A DNA stretch of 64,000 bases from Agarophyton chilense (lineage: Eukaryota > Rhodophyta > Florideophyceae > Gracilariales > Gracilariaceae). Shown one piece after another: positions 20,166 to 32,726 of the stretch. A program made the position numbers and the translations under genes. The stretch lies in contig JARGXX010000022.1 of the NCBI GenBank assembly GCA_030374765.1, positions 558,001 to 622,000 of the forward strand, read 5' to 3'. Positions within the stretch are counted from its first letter, which is position 1. The number at the start of each line of letters is the position of its first letter. The notes beneath the pieces were generated by a model that was given only the letters and a program-made list of their open reading frames with translations, made no database searches and was not told the origin of the DNA.

Positions 20166-21873
20166 CTAAATGTTTTCCGATGGGGTTTCCGTTTTTCCCT
20201 TAGAGTAAGATTCTTCTTCGGGGTCGTTCGTAGGGTCTACAATGGCGTGGACCTGTAGAGCTTTGATCGGAGTATCCGAAGGCGTGGCATAGCTTGAGAT
20301 TCCAGGGGACGCTGTGGCTCGTTGCTGTGCCCTGTTAATCATTCCTCCGGATCGCAGCACCCTTTAATTCTCTTTCCTTAAGACTAGGAGATTTTTGGGT
20401 GCGTCCTCAGGCAAATACCTCGTACAGTCACAAGGTTTGACCATTGGAAGGCAGAGGAAGCAAGCCCTTGATGAGCAAATAAAAGCGTCCTTGCGGGGCG
20501 GAAAGGGGGAATACTTGGGTGTAGGTGGGCCAGTGGTCGCTGTTGTTCCCTGGGAGTTTTACGATGGGGGGCCAAACGGAAGATCACTGAAAGTAACGGC
20601 GAGGACGTCTCCCAAGTCGGCATAATGGAGTGATGAATCGATGTCCGATTCCGTGGAGCTAACGAAACGGGCTTGGTTGGGTTTACGGAATGAAGTTACG
20701 TGTTCTCTGGATATATCATAATTGCGCCTGGATGTCTTGTAAGTTTTACCATAACCTTCGGCGAAAGTAACGAGCCTTCGAAAGGATTATTTTGGGTTTT
20801 CCGTGTGGTAATTGCGGACATGTGTTGGAATGGCAGGGAGTAATCCCGTGATGAGGTGACGTTTAAGCCCTACTTCGGAGAATACGTTTACACATCGGTA
20901 AGCCTTCTTCTATAGGTCGTCTCAGAAGGCCGATTCGGTCATGTTGGAGCTCTCCCTAGAGGAGATCACTTCCTGGTGGGCATCCATTATGACGTCATCC
21001 GTGGCGTAAGTTTCCAAGAGGTCATGAAAAACCTAAGGATATGACCTGAGAAGCTCACGGTCTTGAGCGTCCACGAGGTCAGTTGTGCCAGATATCTTGG
21101 AAACCACTCGGTCACGCGCCTGTTTTGTGTTGAAAAATTGGAAAATGCACAGAGCGGCGCCCTCGTGAACACCGTCCTGATCACAGGCCTTACGGAACAA
21201 ACCGAGAAGCATAAGGACAGCAATAGGATCGGAATCCGAGAACTTGTTCGTAATGGTTAGTTGCATCCGTCTGGCCCATTTGGCGACAATTTGACCCACT
21301 GATTCAGAATATTTCGGAGACCTGTCGGGCAGCCGATAATTCCAGTAGTCTAGAACCTTAATGAAAAGTTCGTTGGTGGTTGTAAGTGGTCTGAGGCCTC
21401 GAACAGCAGCCTCATCCACTTCTTAGTCGGTCGTTTTGGTCGAGGCCGATTCGGAATCACTCGTGTCCGAATGGTGTCTTCCCTTGCTTTTTGTGTTCTT
21501 CTTTCTCCTGCGGTTATTTCTTTTCTTTCCAGCGGAGTAGGCACCTAAAGGATCGATGTCTCTATCAGTTCCGATGGAGCCCTGAGGTCGCTGTATCTCA
21601 TATAATCCGTAGGGTGGGGCAAGCGGTCTCTCTTCTAGACGTGGAGCTTTTCTTCTGCTCGTAGATCGTCCTTCCATTGGATTTTACTGATGGTGTTCCC
21701 GTCAATCGATAACAGATTAACTGGGCCCACACCTCGTGGTCGAGGGAATCGTATGATCGACACCTCTCAGGTCGGAGAACATTCGCTTCCCAGCTCCAAC
21801 TGGTCAAGTTCTGTAGCTGGTTGTTTTCCGTCGGAATCACTGTCGACTCTTTTAACGATGGTATCTGACCCAC
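20166..21873 (-). pseudogene. Element B gag relic
   Basis: Minus-strand frames at 21033-21419, 21423-21677 and 21598-21873 resemble the N-terminal and core parts of gag in elements C and F (block FIKVLDYWNYRLPDR corresponds to LYRKLLSYRYYRLDN in C). Weaker pieces continue to 20166. Broken many times. No 5' LTR could be found to its right, where element E begins. Confidence 0.65.
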
Positions 21874-22439
21874 ACCACCAGTTTTTTGCTATACCATATG
21901 CTAAACAATTGGGTGGACAGCACTCACACAGAATCGCAATGGAATTCCCGAATAAGTTCCAACCAAGACCATTTATCATGGCTTTAAGAGACCCCGCAAC
22001 AGACAACCTCTTTTGCTGATTTTGTTTATTTCCCCATAATTTAGTATACCAGCGTGGCTCCCCAGATACGAGCCATGTTCCTACAGCTTCGGCAGCAGAA
22101 CCATCGGGAAATCTTCGGTTCCTTACCCGCAGCGGCTCGCCATGAAAGGAACGCAAACGCGTGCCCCATTTCATCTCAACAGCTCAAATTGATCACGGAC
22201 GGAACTCAGGAAACTGAGCCGGTCCACGACGCGTAAAACGCCAACTGGTTGGAGTGAGGGCCATCCCCAACCGTGTCAACCCGAAAGGCCTTCCAATACC
22301 TTCTGGTTCACGTTTGGATGAATACCCATTGTTCATTGGAGATGAAGAGGTTATGGATGAACCAGTCACTTTATGTTCTCTCAAACACAGTAACTAAAAA
22401 GTAAACATCACGCTTTGGTTTACTACTATTCATTTAGTT

Positions 22440-24522
22440 CCATGTGTTACTGTCCTGGATACAGGAGCGGGGCCCAATCTGGTGAGCCCCAGACTAATAT
22501 CACCGAGGTTTTTGGACGGGATGCAGCCTTGCACAATTCAGAACCAACTCGTGTGTGCGAAAAATAGCCCTCTTTCATTTCGTGGTTCCCTCACCCTCAT
22601 GATCATTACTGAAAACCTTGAGGTAAGGGTAAGCTTTATAGTCTTCAATGAATTGGCAACGGAGTGTATTCTGGGGACATCGCCTACCGACTGCCACATC
22701 TCCGGTATTTTCACAAGATCCTATATTGTACTTTTCAAGAATGGACCACGCATTGCCAAAACCAACCAGCAGGTACAATATCCGATAAGGTCCGCTTAGA
22801 AGATAAGGTATCCATTCCACCTTCCTAGCAACTGGTAGTACAAGTCACATCCTTGCGACCAGGTATGGTATCTATTCAAAACCATGCAAAGTTGGTGGAT
22901 AAACACACGACCTTGATGGCAAATGGATCTCTGGAGAAAATACCGAACAAACCGTTAGAGATATACCTCAGTAACTTCAGCAACCACATGGTAAAGCCCC
23001 CCCAAAATACCTTTTTCGGCTTATCGTTCCCGGCGCAAGATCACATCTTCCCAAATAAACCATCATGGTCTCACGTCGACATGAAAGATAAGTAGGGGGA
23101 GGCGAGGGAGAATGAAAACTAGAAGGTATAGGGAAATTCCGAAAACAGAGAGAAGCCCAACACCAATGTTGAATTGGCTGAGGTGAAGGATTAGAGAGAG
23201 GAAGTAAACATAAACCTTAAAGGTTAAAGAAACCAAAAAGGATACTATCCCTGATGGAACCGTTCGAAACTACGAGGTTGGGACGGCTGGGGGCGGTAGG
23301 AGCAACCCAGCACCGCATTGACTCGGCGCCAGGCACCAAGCCTATTCATCAGCAACCGTACCGTGCCGGTACAAAGGCCCATGATGTAGAAGAAGAGGAC
23401 GTATAGGGAATGCTCCGTGAATGTGTGATTGATCCGGCAAATGCGGAATGGGCAATCCCAGCCGTGTTTGTGCAAAAACGAGGAGAAATCCGAATGCGGA
23501 TCTGTATCGACTATCGGAAGTTGAAGGCCGTAACGGATAAAGACTCGTATCCGATACCATGAACGGATGAATTCATCGATTCTCTAGGGAATGCTTATAT
23601 ATTCACCACACTGGATACCAACTGTGGTTATTGGCAAATAGAGATACCCGAAGAGGACAGAGATAAGACCGCTTTTACCGGTCACGCTGGTCCTTACCGA
23701 TTCCGGAGGCTGCCATTTGGTTTACAAAATTCGCCAGCAACCTTCCAACGATCTCTTGGCAATATTCTGTCGAAAGTAAGGTGGAGAACCGCATTGGTGT
23801 AAAAAAAAAAGGTGGTGATCTACTCGAACATCAAGGAGGAGGACCACGAGCACGTTCGTACCGTACTGGATATTTTGAAAAAGACTGGGAGTAACTCCTA
23901 ATTTAAGAAATTGTATGTTATTTGACCAGAACGTAGAGTATCTTGGGCACAAAATCAACCCAGGAAGACACCAAGTAGCCTTGCGAAACCTCAAAGCGGC
24001 ACTAGAAGCGAAAATACCTCCAAGCCAAACGGAGATGAGCTCCTTCATATGTTTGGGAAACGTTTACCGCAGGTTAATCAAAGGCTTCGAAAAGAAAACA
24101 GCCCTCCTAAACCGACGTTACCAAAAAGAATTACAGGAAAGGTTTGTATATAGAGAATACGAAGAGCCGGACGCCTTCCATCTCTTGAAAGCGGCGCTGC
24201 ATTCACCTTCTAAATTGGCATTACCGAAGACGGCGAAGCTATGAACATTTGATATAGATGCCACGGGTGCCCAGATTGGTTGCTGTCTATTGCATGAGCA
24301 GAAAGATGAATCAAGGGCACCAATTGGTTAATGGAGCCGAGCACTCACACAAACGGAACCAAACTATTCCGTCACGAGAGAAAATGCCTGACTGTCTTAT
24401 GGAGCATGTTGATGTTGCAACCTTACCGATATGGTGATCGTTTTACTGTACGAACGGATCACGAAGTCTTACGGTGGATATTAGGTTCAAAAGATGCCTC
24501 CGAACGGTTAGCTCGATGGAGA
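22440..24522 (+). pseudogene. Element E protease, RT and RNase H relics
   Basis: The frames contain VLDTGAGPNLVSPRL (protease), IRMRICIDYRKLK and TLDTNCGYWQIEIPE (RT palm), a thumb block with the VYRR motif and RNase H with TVRTDHEVLRW. The RNase H reading is cut at 24522 by element F and continues behind it from 27777. Fossil; many breaks. Confidence 0.85.
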
Positions 24523-25189
24523 TGTAGTATCCGCTCTAACGGAGAGAGCAGACACCTGCGACAGCGTTCGGACTGCCGATGGGTCGCTTGCGGCGAAGTA
24601 AAAGGGGTGGTAGAGCTAAAACACGAGCGAGCTGGAAGTGGGGTATGAGGCCACTACTCGCCAGCGAGGGTGAACAGTGCAACTGTAAAACGTTGATGGG
24701 ACGTAGTTACGAGACGACTCGTGAAGTGGTTGGGGGCTGACTATCTATTATAGCTCGTCCGGATCTCCGGTTAAGGAATCTTAAGCGAGGAACAGAATAG
24801 CCATGATGCTCATGTTGTCTCCTTTACTTGGAGTCGGCGCTCACCTCTGGTACACTATATACTGTGTGCCAGGGTGAGTGCCCAAATAAATATATAAATA
24901 ATACCCAGTGGTCAGCCACTTAGCCAAACAACTGTATGGGTATGGTTCCTAATGGACGTCTAGCTACAAAGGGTAGTAAAACCAGCCACGTGGATCGCCA
25001 CTACATGCGCCGTTGCAAGCCAGTCCACTCGTGATACCACGTGTTCCACTAACGTACCCTGCCTCCTGGCATCCTACGCGTTGTGCCGTTTCATATCACA
25101 AGTTTGATGACATCACTCACTTATGTGTTCCTACCGCGACTTAGCGAAAAACCAACCCATCGGATTCCCCGTCATAGTAGAATACTACA
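24523..25189 (+). repeat. Left LTR of element F
   Basis: 667 bp, TGTAGTATCC...GAATACTACA. It contains an AT-rich promoter-like stretch (aaataaatatataaataata) around 24885-24903. Gapless partner at 27105-27771. Confidence 0.9.
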
Positions 25190-25357
25190 AATTCGTTCCT
25201 GGAACGTGGAATCGATATCGATACTTGGAAGAAGTGGAATCACTACAGTTATTGTTTATCGAACCACCTCCGGCAATTGCGGAATCCATCGTGGGTGAAC
25301 ACGTGGTCGAGAAGTCGAAGACACCATTTGGTGCGCACCAGGACTCAGGTTTGGTCT

Positions 25358-27109
25358 AGGATGGCGATGACCCAAAGCCAGTCGAGTACTGGTCGCCCCG
25401 GTCCTGCGGGACCACCCCCGAAACCGAGGCTCGCCTCATATGTGGAAGCCGGAGAGCGGCTGTATCGTCAAGCGATGTCGCGCTCACGCTCGGTGAATGA
25501 TGACCGAGATCTCTCGGATGTACCGGCCCCTGTGGCAGCGGCAGTCAAGCCCACCACAGAAGCCGTAGTTGACCCTGAGGTCGTCGGACCTCAAGAAGAG
25601 GATGATTTGCGCAGGGAAGTGCGTCGTCTCAAGTCTGAGTCAAGCGCTTCGCGTGTGCGCATGGTTGCGTTGGAATCGCAGATCGGTGCTCTTACCGCTG
25701 ATGTCGAAAAATTACGCAGTGCGCATCGAGCACTCGTTCGTCAAGACGATGGGAAGCAGGTCTCTGCATCAGTGAAAACACTACGTGAGTATTTGAACCA
25801 TCTACTGGAGAGGTACAGGAATACGCTCGATGCGCTACCCGGCTTAACCGTGGATGTAGAGGAAGTCCTCACTCGACTTAACCCTCGTTTAGAACGCCTC
25901 GAGGCGGCAGTTCATGCGCAGACTGCTGCTAAACCAGTCGTGCTGGAAGAGGAAGGACCTCCTTTGAAGGAAGCTCGTTCGAAGAAGTCGAAGTCACGAC
26001 GTAAGAAGCGGAAGTCCGCACGTGATTCGAGTGATGAATCGTCAAGTACGGAGGGCTCCAGTTCCAACACTGATGATTCTGATGATTCAGATACGTCAGG
26101 TGACGACGACAGTGATGATGGTCATCGAAGGTCCTGATCTCGGAAGAAGAACACGTCTTCGTGGTTAATGAGAAAAAAAGGCTCACCTTACAGAGGATTG
26201 AAGGTGCTCCTGTGCACGAATCCGCTTTATCGGAAGGTCCTGAATTACAGATACTACCGTCGGAAGGTGAAGAGCAAGAAGCGCTCAGGACACGAAACCG
26301 CGAAGGTGAAGGATCACATCAAACGATTGAAAATCGGCCTTAATGATTTAACATTTGATGGGAAACCCCCCATTCTCGTTATCGAGTTTCTCACTCGATT
26401 CGTTGCCGAAGCAGACACTCTAGAGATGAGTGAACCACAGGCATTTGTGTCTTTACCATACTTCCTGAAGGGTTTTGCTTTAGAGCAATATCGTTCCGTT
26501 TGCGGATCATTGACAGCCGATGAAGGCGGCGTTCCCTCATGGCCAGAGGCGGTGCAGTATTCGCTGCGCAGTTACGTGACTTCAAACGCGATACGTCAGG
26601 CGATCCTGGACCTAAGGGATGTGATCCAAAAGCCTGAGCAGGGCGAAGCTGAGTACAGCTCAAGGCTTAGAAAAGCTTCAGTCCGCTGTGGAAACGTCCA
26701 CTCGACGGAGGACAAGATTACCTTGTACATCGACGGACTGGACCCGAGCATCAAGTCGTTGGTAGCTCGATATCGAGAGAAGCATGGAAGAGTTTCCTTT
26801 TTGGAGTTAGTTCAGTTTGCGAAAGCTGAAGGAGACGTGGCCAGAGCGCGTGGTAGCCCCCGCCGTTCAGTGGCTTTTGGAACCTCAATGGGTAAGGAGA
26901 GGATCTCCGCGAGAGTTAATCACCACAGCAAACTGCTACATCTGGAATCTCCAGTTGACTCGCGAGATTCGTCGTTGGCACCCAAAGGGAGTGACTTGCA
27001 TGAGAAGGCGGTTCATTTAATGGAATATACGGACTCTTCTGTACCTACAGTGGATCTCCCACACAGTGCAGCTGACCACAGTGGTTCTAAGTCGGGAGAC
27101 CACTTGTAG
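25358..27109 (+). pseudogene. gag: Gag region of element F
   Basis: Two plus-strand frames: 25277-26137 (likely ATG at 25361) and 26168-27109. The first is proline-rich, then coiled-coil-like, then Lys/Arg-rich and Ser/Asp-rich. The second is the capsid-type core, with FVSLPYFLKGFALEQYRS, WPEAVQYSLRSY and LYIDGLDPSIKSLVARY, strongly like gag of element C. No CCHC zinc knuckle is present: the frame ends at the right LTR. Broken about once. It would supply only capsid protein. Confidence 0.8.
27085..27102 (-). other. tRNA-complementary motif beside the right LTR of element F (inverted)
   Basis: The plus strand reads TTCTAAGTCGGGAGACCA, 2 bp before the right LTR, with exactly the same spacing as the primer-binding site of C. 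As a primer-binding site it would serve minus-strand-directed transcription, whereas gag of F reads on the plus strand. No such motif follows the left LTR. Confidence 0.75.
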
Positions 27110-27771
27110 TATCCGCTCTAACGGAGAGAGCAGACACCTGCGACAGCGTTCGGACTGCCGATGGGTCGCTTGCGGCGAAGGAAAAGGGGTGGTAGAGCTA
27201 CAACACCAGCGAGCTGGAAGTGAGGTGTAAGGCCACTACTCGCCAGCGAGGGTGAACAGTGCAACTGTAAAACGTTGATAGCACGTAGGTACGAGACGGC
27301 TCGTGAAGTGGTTGGGGGCTGACTATCTATTATAGCTCGTCCGGATCTCCGGTTAAAGAATCTTAAGCGAGGAACAGAATATTCATGATGCCCATGTTGT
27401 CTCCTTTACTTGGAGTCGGCGCTCACCTCTGGTACACTATATACTGTGTGCCAGGGTGAGTGCCCAAATAAATATATAAATAATACCCACTGGTCAGCCA
27501 CTTAGCCAAACCACTCTACGGGTATGGTCCCTAATGGACGTCTAGCTACAAAGGGTACTAAAACCAGCCACGTGGATCGCCACTACATGCGCCGTTGCAA
27601 GCCAGTCCACTCGTGATACCACGTGTTCCACTAACGTACCCTGCCTCCTGGCATCCTACGCGTTGTGCCGTTTCATATCACAAGTTTGATGACATCACTC
27701 ACTTATGAGTTCCAACCGCGACTTCGAGAAAAATCATTCTATCGGATTCCCCGACATAGTAGAATACTACA
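27105..27771 (+). repeat. Right LTR of element F
   Basis: 667 bp copy of 24523-25189, differing by about 29 substitutions and no gaps by eye alignment. It is followed by the GGAGA duplication and the continued RNase H of element E. Confidence 0.9.
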
Positions 27772-27776
27772 GGAGA

Positions 27777-29378
27777 CTCAGACTCTCGAAGTCTACCTAT
27801 ATAGTCCAGTACCGTCCTCGTATAAAAAAACCGCTGATGAGATGTCCCGTTTAAATACCGATGGGCTGGACACCGAACCGGTAGAAGATGATATACCACG
27901 CTTCACGATTCAGCTGGCACAACCGTATGAGAAGAACGAACAAAAAAGACTGGGATGATGAGGAAAGATGGAGAAAGGAATCCCCTTAAATGGTAGGAAC
28001 CATCGAAGAAGGGGAGGACACTACCATATCCCGAGAGAAATTCTTGCGAGCGCAAACTGCGGAAACCTACATCAAGAAATTTAGCAACCCAATTGGCATG
28101 AAAGGATCTCATTTCAATACAGACCATGAAATTTACCTACTCAGTCGTTCTACCTTTGAAGGAGCACTCCAAAAGGTAGTGTTAGAGTCTCTATGCCCGA
28201 ATGTGCTGTAATAAGGGCATTTCTCAAGACTGGCAGCTCACCCAGGAGCGAAATGGTTTTATTATATCTTGAGGAAACACTTTTGCTGGCCCCACATGGC
28301 CCACGATGTTTACATCTATGTGACTCGCTGCGCTTCTTGTGTAAAGACCCGAGGTGTTTTACGAAAATATAGGAAGAACCTGAAGCTTTTCCTCGTTGCT
28401 TGGCCCTTAAAATTTGTAGCTATCGACATCTTGGGCCCACTGCCAAAAATCTCAGAGGGTTACAAATTCGTGGTGTTTATTAGTGATCGGTTTTTAAAAC
28501 TCACAAGGACCATGCCCCTGAAGAGCACAACCTCGACAGCTCTGGCAAGAGCCTTACTGAATAATTGGGTGTACCCGTACGGTGCTCCATTGTACCTATT
28601 AACCGACAATGGATCGAATTTGGCATCTAAGCTTTGAAGCAGTATGTTTCATGCTTGGGTTGATGCACTACTTCACCACGGCGTACCATCCGCAGACAAA
28701 CGCTCAAATTGAACTTTTCAACAAAACCCTCGTGGCCAGACTACGACTTTATGTAGAAAAACACTAAATTAGATTGGCTGATTATGTACAGGCCCTAGCA
28801 TATGCCTACATCCCTAAGGTACACCGATCTACGCAGACTACTCTCTCCGAACTGGCCCTCTCCCGAACATTTCATAGTATTGCCCTTCAACCAGGACCCG
28901 AGAACTACCGAGTAGTTGGTACACTAATCCCCGCTCAGGTCAAGAAGAATATACTTAACAAGCACTAAACAACCTTGAAGGAAGACACTGCCAATTTGAC
29001 AGTAGCCCAAAAGCGTTATAAAGCTTACTACTACCAGGGGGTGAGGAGGATTACCAAGGTGGAAACTGGTGGCTATGTCTTCATTGATATCCCTCCCAGT
29101 GGGTCGTGAACCCCCCAGCTGAGGAAAACGACGATATTTTTATTGATGCTGACATCAAATCGAAGCTAACAGACAAGTCCACAGGACCATATGAGATAAT
29201 CTCAGCAGATGCGTACACCGTTCTGGTTCGAATAAATGAACTCGAAAACACCGTGTCGGTAGACCGGGTCTCAATAGACCCTAGTAAAGGTGGTACTATG
29301 GCGCCCAGTGGCCTCCTGGATGGCCCTGAGGCATCCCAGCTGAACCTGACTGACCATCTGGATCAGCGACTGGAGTAA
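27777..29378 (+). pseudogene. Element E RNase H end and integrase relics
   Basis: After the target duplication of F the RNase H tail continues with ADEMSRLNTDG. Integrase follows with HFCWPHMAHDVY, CASCVKTRG, FVAIDILGPLPKIS and LLTDNGSNLASKL. The third catalytic block and post-core region lie in 28650-28970, then a degraded linker runs to 29378. Fossil; many breaks. Confidence 0.85.
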
Positions 29379-29584
29379 CTCGAACTATTTTAGTCCCATC
29401 ACCACATCACCAATTCCCGCAAGGTATACCTGAAATTACAGCGGACCCAACCGTTGAAACGACACCCCAGAAAAAGAAGTCAATTTCACCGAATGGTACG
29501 GGAAGAGTTCAATAGCAAAACCTGGAGAACACTTCAGACCCTACCACAACCCAATGAGCCCAAGAGCAAGGCTCTGCACGTCAA

Positions 29585-29794
29585 TTGAACGGGCACCCTG
29601 AGGTCCCGGCCTACGAATGCGCGATCGACACCATTGTAGGTCACAAACGAATACCAGCAGGTCTTCGTTACTCCGTACGGTGGTATGGCTATATTCCAGG
29701 AGATGATACATTGGAACCTCCTCACCATATACCACGCAACTTTCGATTGCGGTACTGGCGCAGGTACAATGAAATCCCACCAATCGATAAATAA
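29585..29794 (+). pseudogene. Chromodomain frame of element E
   Basis: A 69-codon plus-strand frame contains YECAIDTIVGHK, LRYSVRWYGYIPGDD and TLEPPHHIPRNF, the chromodomain core found at 8276-8566 in element C. As in C it is separated from the integrase and lies just before the antisense frames. Confidence 0.8.
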
Positions 29795-29953
29795 AGACGT
29801 ACAGTGGGGCAGTCCGCAAAGGAGAGGGAGTGGAGACATTGGCTTCGAGATTGCTCGGGGGGAAAGACAATGAATGTGTATAGTCAAGAAGAGATCACAA
29901 GATTTGCCGAGAAGAGATAAAAAGTTTATGGCAAGCCACACTAGTTAAGAATT

Positions 29954-31978
29954 TTACAAATGCCCCTCAATCAAGGGATCCGAACCATGAGTGGTAGAAG
30001 GTCCTCCGGAAGGGCCGCGACCGATGCCAAGAAGCTTCAGAGTGTGGAACAATGAGCCCGCACTAGACTGGTGCGGAGAAGAACCCTTAAGACTTGGAGA
30101 CAACGTTTGAAGGCCTGAAGAAATTCCCAAGGGGAAGGAAGGGACAGGAAAACAAGAAGAGTCAGGCATGGAAATCGGCACGTTACCCACAGGGTAATTG
30201 CTGGCGGAAGCCAGCAAGGGACCAACAGTGGTGCCCATGAGGAGATCGCCCGAAGTGTTTGCTTGCTCCATAATGGTGCCCAGATCCGCGACGGGATGCG
30301 TAATCGACTGGTACATCCCAGCCTGAAACCGATTACAGAAGGCAATGGCCTGGTTGATAGCGGCTATATAGTCTACGTGACGAGGAATGAACTGCTCGAG
30401 GAGTGCGAGAGCCTCCTGGAGAGAGCGCGGACTGGAACGGTTGAGGCGAGAGACACACACGCGCTGGATCCTCAAAAGCGCACCACTAATCTCAGGAGCC
30501 ATAACAGGCTCACTCCCGCCAGATGTGGTAGGATTCACGAAGAGGGATTGTGCAGGCCCAGAAGAAGGAGCAGGAACCGAACGGGGAACATGGGGAACGC
30601 GGATAGACGAAAGACCAGCGCAACCAGCAGGTACGGGGGTCGTAGAGACGGTGGTAATACCTTCCGTAGTCTCCACCTCGTGGGTAAAAAGCTGAAGGGT
30701 TCCACCAGTGGTTTACTCTCCTGGCAATAACCGATTCGCCTCACTGGGGATGGCTAACTTCTCGAAGTCCCAAACCTCCAAACATTTGTCATCCTTCCAC
30801 GGATGCGACAGAAACACCTCTAGGTAAGACTCCAGCTGAGCAACGGTGTAGTCTGTACCGAAAAGAATCTCATCCAAACCAATCTGACGAATGAGATCCA
30901 CTGTAGCACAAGGAAGCCAGAAGATGCGACCAATAGGTGAGAAACCATAATTGGTGATCCTAGGGTCGAAGCAACGGCTGTCCCAGGTGATATAGTCGCG
31001 GGAAGCTTTAAAAGCTAGAAGAGAAACGAGAACGGCCCACTTCGCGAGAACCACGGACCAAATGGTATGATAGTACGCCTCGTGTAGGTCGCAATGGCTG
31101 CCAAAGTATGCCATCACTGGAGGATTCGGAACGAACAACCATTGAGATACCTTGTAGTCCGCTCACCAAGCGGGATGGGGAACACATCATTTGCGAAGAC
31201 TCTCCGATGATTGAGAGAAGAACTCAGTGCAGTGGAAACCATGCATAGTACGGACGAGACCATTCCGACAGCGGACCCGGGCCTCGGTGGCAAAGTCCTC
31301 GCTCCAACGGTCACAATCCAACCAATGAATGGTGTTGAATGGTGTGTTGACCATGACCATGACCATTTCCGGGTTGAGCTTCAGCCAATTCGTTGCCGGA
31401 TTGAGAAGGTGCAATAATTGCACAAGGTGATAGAAGTAAAGAAACTCTTCTTTACAACGCAGATTTGGATGGTCGCTCGGAATGGTGTTAGTAATAAAAA
31501 ACGGAAACGGTGAGTCCTGCTGACGCTTCTGAAAGCAGGCGTGACTTTTTAGACGGGAACAATTCTCCCCTGACCGCATCTGTAGAGCTCATAGCAAGGC
31601 GTCAAGACGGTGATTGTCCCAAAGATTCCATGAGACATAACCAAGAAAGGTGGGATGATTTAACTGGGAACCCAATCCAGCAGTGTCAAGAAGGACAGGC
31701 CAAGAGGTGGACTCCAAGTGCAGTGCATTGAGCTCTCTTGGGAGCAGATCATAACGGTTGAGAGTTGCAGGCGGGGCGGTGAACACGTACGGATCGTAAT
31801 GCTCGGACCCAGGAGGGAAACCGAACGCCCCACCAGGGATTGGTGATAAGGATGAAACCGGAACGGTAACTGACTGGCCACGACCACGGCCCCCAGAGAG
31901 GGAGCGGCTCAGAGGCTTCGAGATACCACGGATGCTGTTCGTATCACGAGTACCCTTCCCAAACATAGCGGCCAACAA
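29954..31978 (-). pseudogene. Antisense frames of element E (conserved cassette)
   Basis: Four minus-strand frames (31589-31978, 31187-31579, 30713-31138, 29954-30676) lie opposite to pol, between the chromodomain frame and the 3' LTR. The third shows clear homology to the plus-strand 260-codon frame of C: PP-x(2)-Y-(F/I)-GS, W-x-V-V-x-A-x-WA, IRQI-x-L and L-(E/D)-V. The first shares a shorter block with the 6389-7081 frame. The fourth is Ser/Pro-rich with no recognised domain. Broken several times, yet the homology shows it was once a protein-coding unit. Confidence 0.6.
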
Positions 31979-32714
31979 TGATGAAGAGGGAGACCGACGC
32001 GTTATTGCCTCGGAGACAAGGTCTTCCTAACTATCGACGGTAGGCTCTAGTGACCGGTGCAAACCATGACGGTTGTGCAATGTATCCTTGAAGGTCCTCG
32101 AATTCTCCGTTGATTGAGCGAAAAAGAACCAAAGGGGCACCACTGACACGGAAACCAAACCGGTAAGCGGGTTGGACAAACAGCGAGAGCCATCACAGTG
32201 TGCTCGGTTGACCTTTCGACAGACAGTCGATTTCCACCAAGAGGTTTCGGTGAATAAGCACGAACCGCGACGAGTGCAATTCAATCGGCCCAGAACACTG
32301 ACAATACACCAATACGGTACGTGGAGAGAAAGGAAAGGGAGCGAACGGAAACGATGACACCAAAAAGGTGTGGCGCCGAGAAGGAAGAAAAAGCGGAGAA
32401 GACACTAACGAGTCATGACGTTCGCCTGGCACTGAACTCATCCGAAACGCGCAAAGGAGAGCGCGACAAAACCGATTGGTACAAGAGCTTCCGACTAATA
32501 TAGAAAACCCTCAAGGAATGATTAATCGCTTAAGCCGTTACGAAAGAGCACGGGGGGTGAACCTCAAGCACCACGGCGGTGGTCGAAACCTTTTGGCTCA
32601 CCGCGAATCATTACCAAACGGTATAGCGCAGCCTGCACTGGCGATTTCTGCCTTGTGGTACATCGAACTAGCGAACGCAGCACTAAGGAACAGACACGAG
32701 GCGTGGCTGTCGCT

Positions 32715-32724
32715 AGGAGGGAGA
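32715..32724 (+). other. Polypurine tract of element E
   Basis: AGGAGGGAGA lies two bases before TGTAGTATAG, which looks like the start of a 3' LTR. Compare the tract of element C in the equivalent position. Confidence 0.6.
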
Positions 32725-32726
32725 TC

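Larger units (their letters stand above)
4113..21900 (-). mobile_element. Element B: old, fragmented Ty3/Gypsy element hosting C and a solo LTR
   Basis: Minus-strand pieces in collinear order are gag (about 21030-21870), protease (about 19730-20040), reverse transcriptase (about 17360-18370), RNase H (about 16800-17330) and integrase with its C-terminal part (about 4273-5313). The order is continuous once element C (5430-16799) and the solo LTR (18480-19263) are mentally set aside, so B is older than both. It is heavily broken, with many breaks. Its own LTRs were not identified and both ends are approximate. Confidence 0.75.
24523..27771 (+). mobile_element. Element F: gag-only non-autonomous LTR element inserted in E
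   Basis: 3249 bp with 667-bp LTRs at 24523-25189 and 27105-27771. The ends are TGTAGTAT/ATACTACA, and GGAGA is duplicated at 24518-24522 and 27772-27776. I count about 29 LTR differences (about 4.3%), making it older than C and younger than its host E. Inside is only a leader and a plus-strand gag region; no protease, RT or integrase. It must have moved with enzymes supplied by a relative. The 18-bp tRNA-like motif beside the right LTR is oriented opposite to gag, which is odd. Confidence 0.9.
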
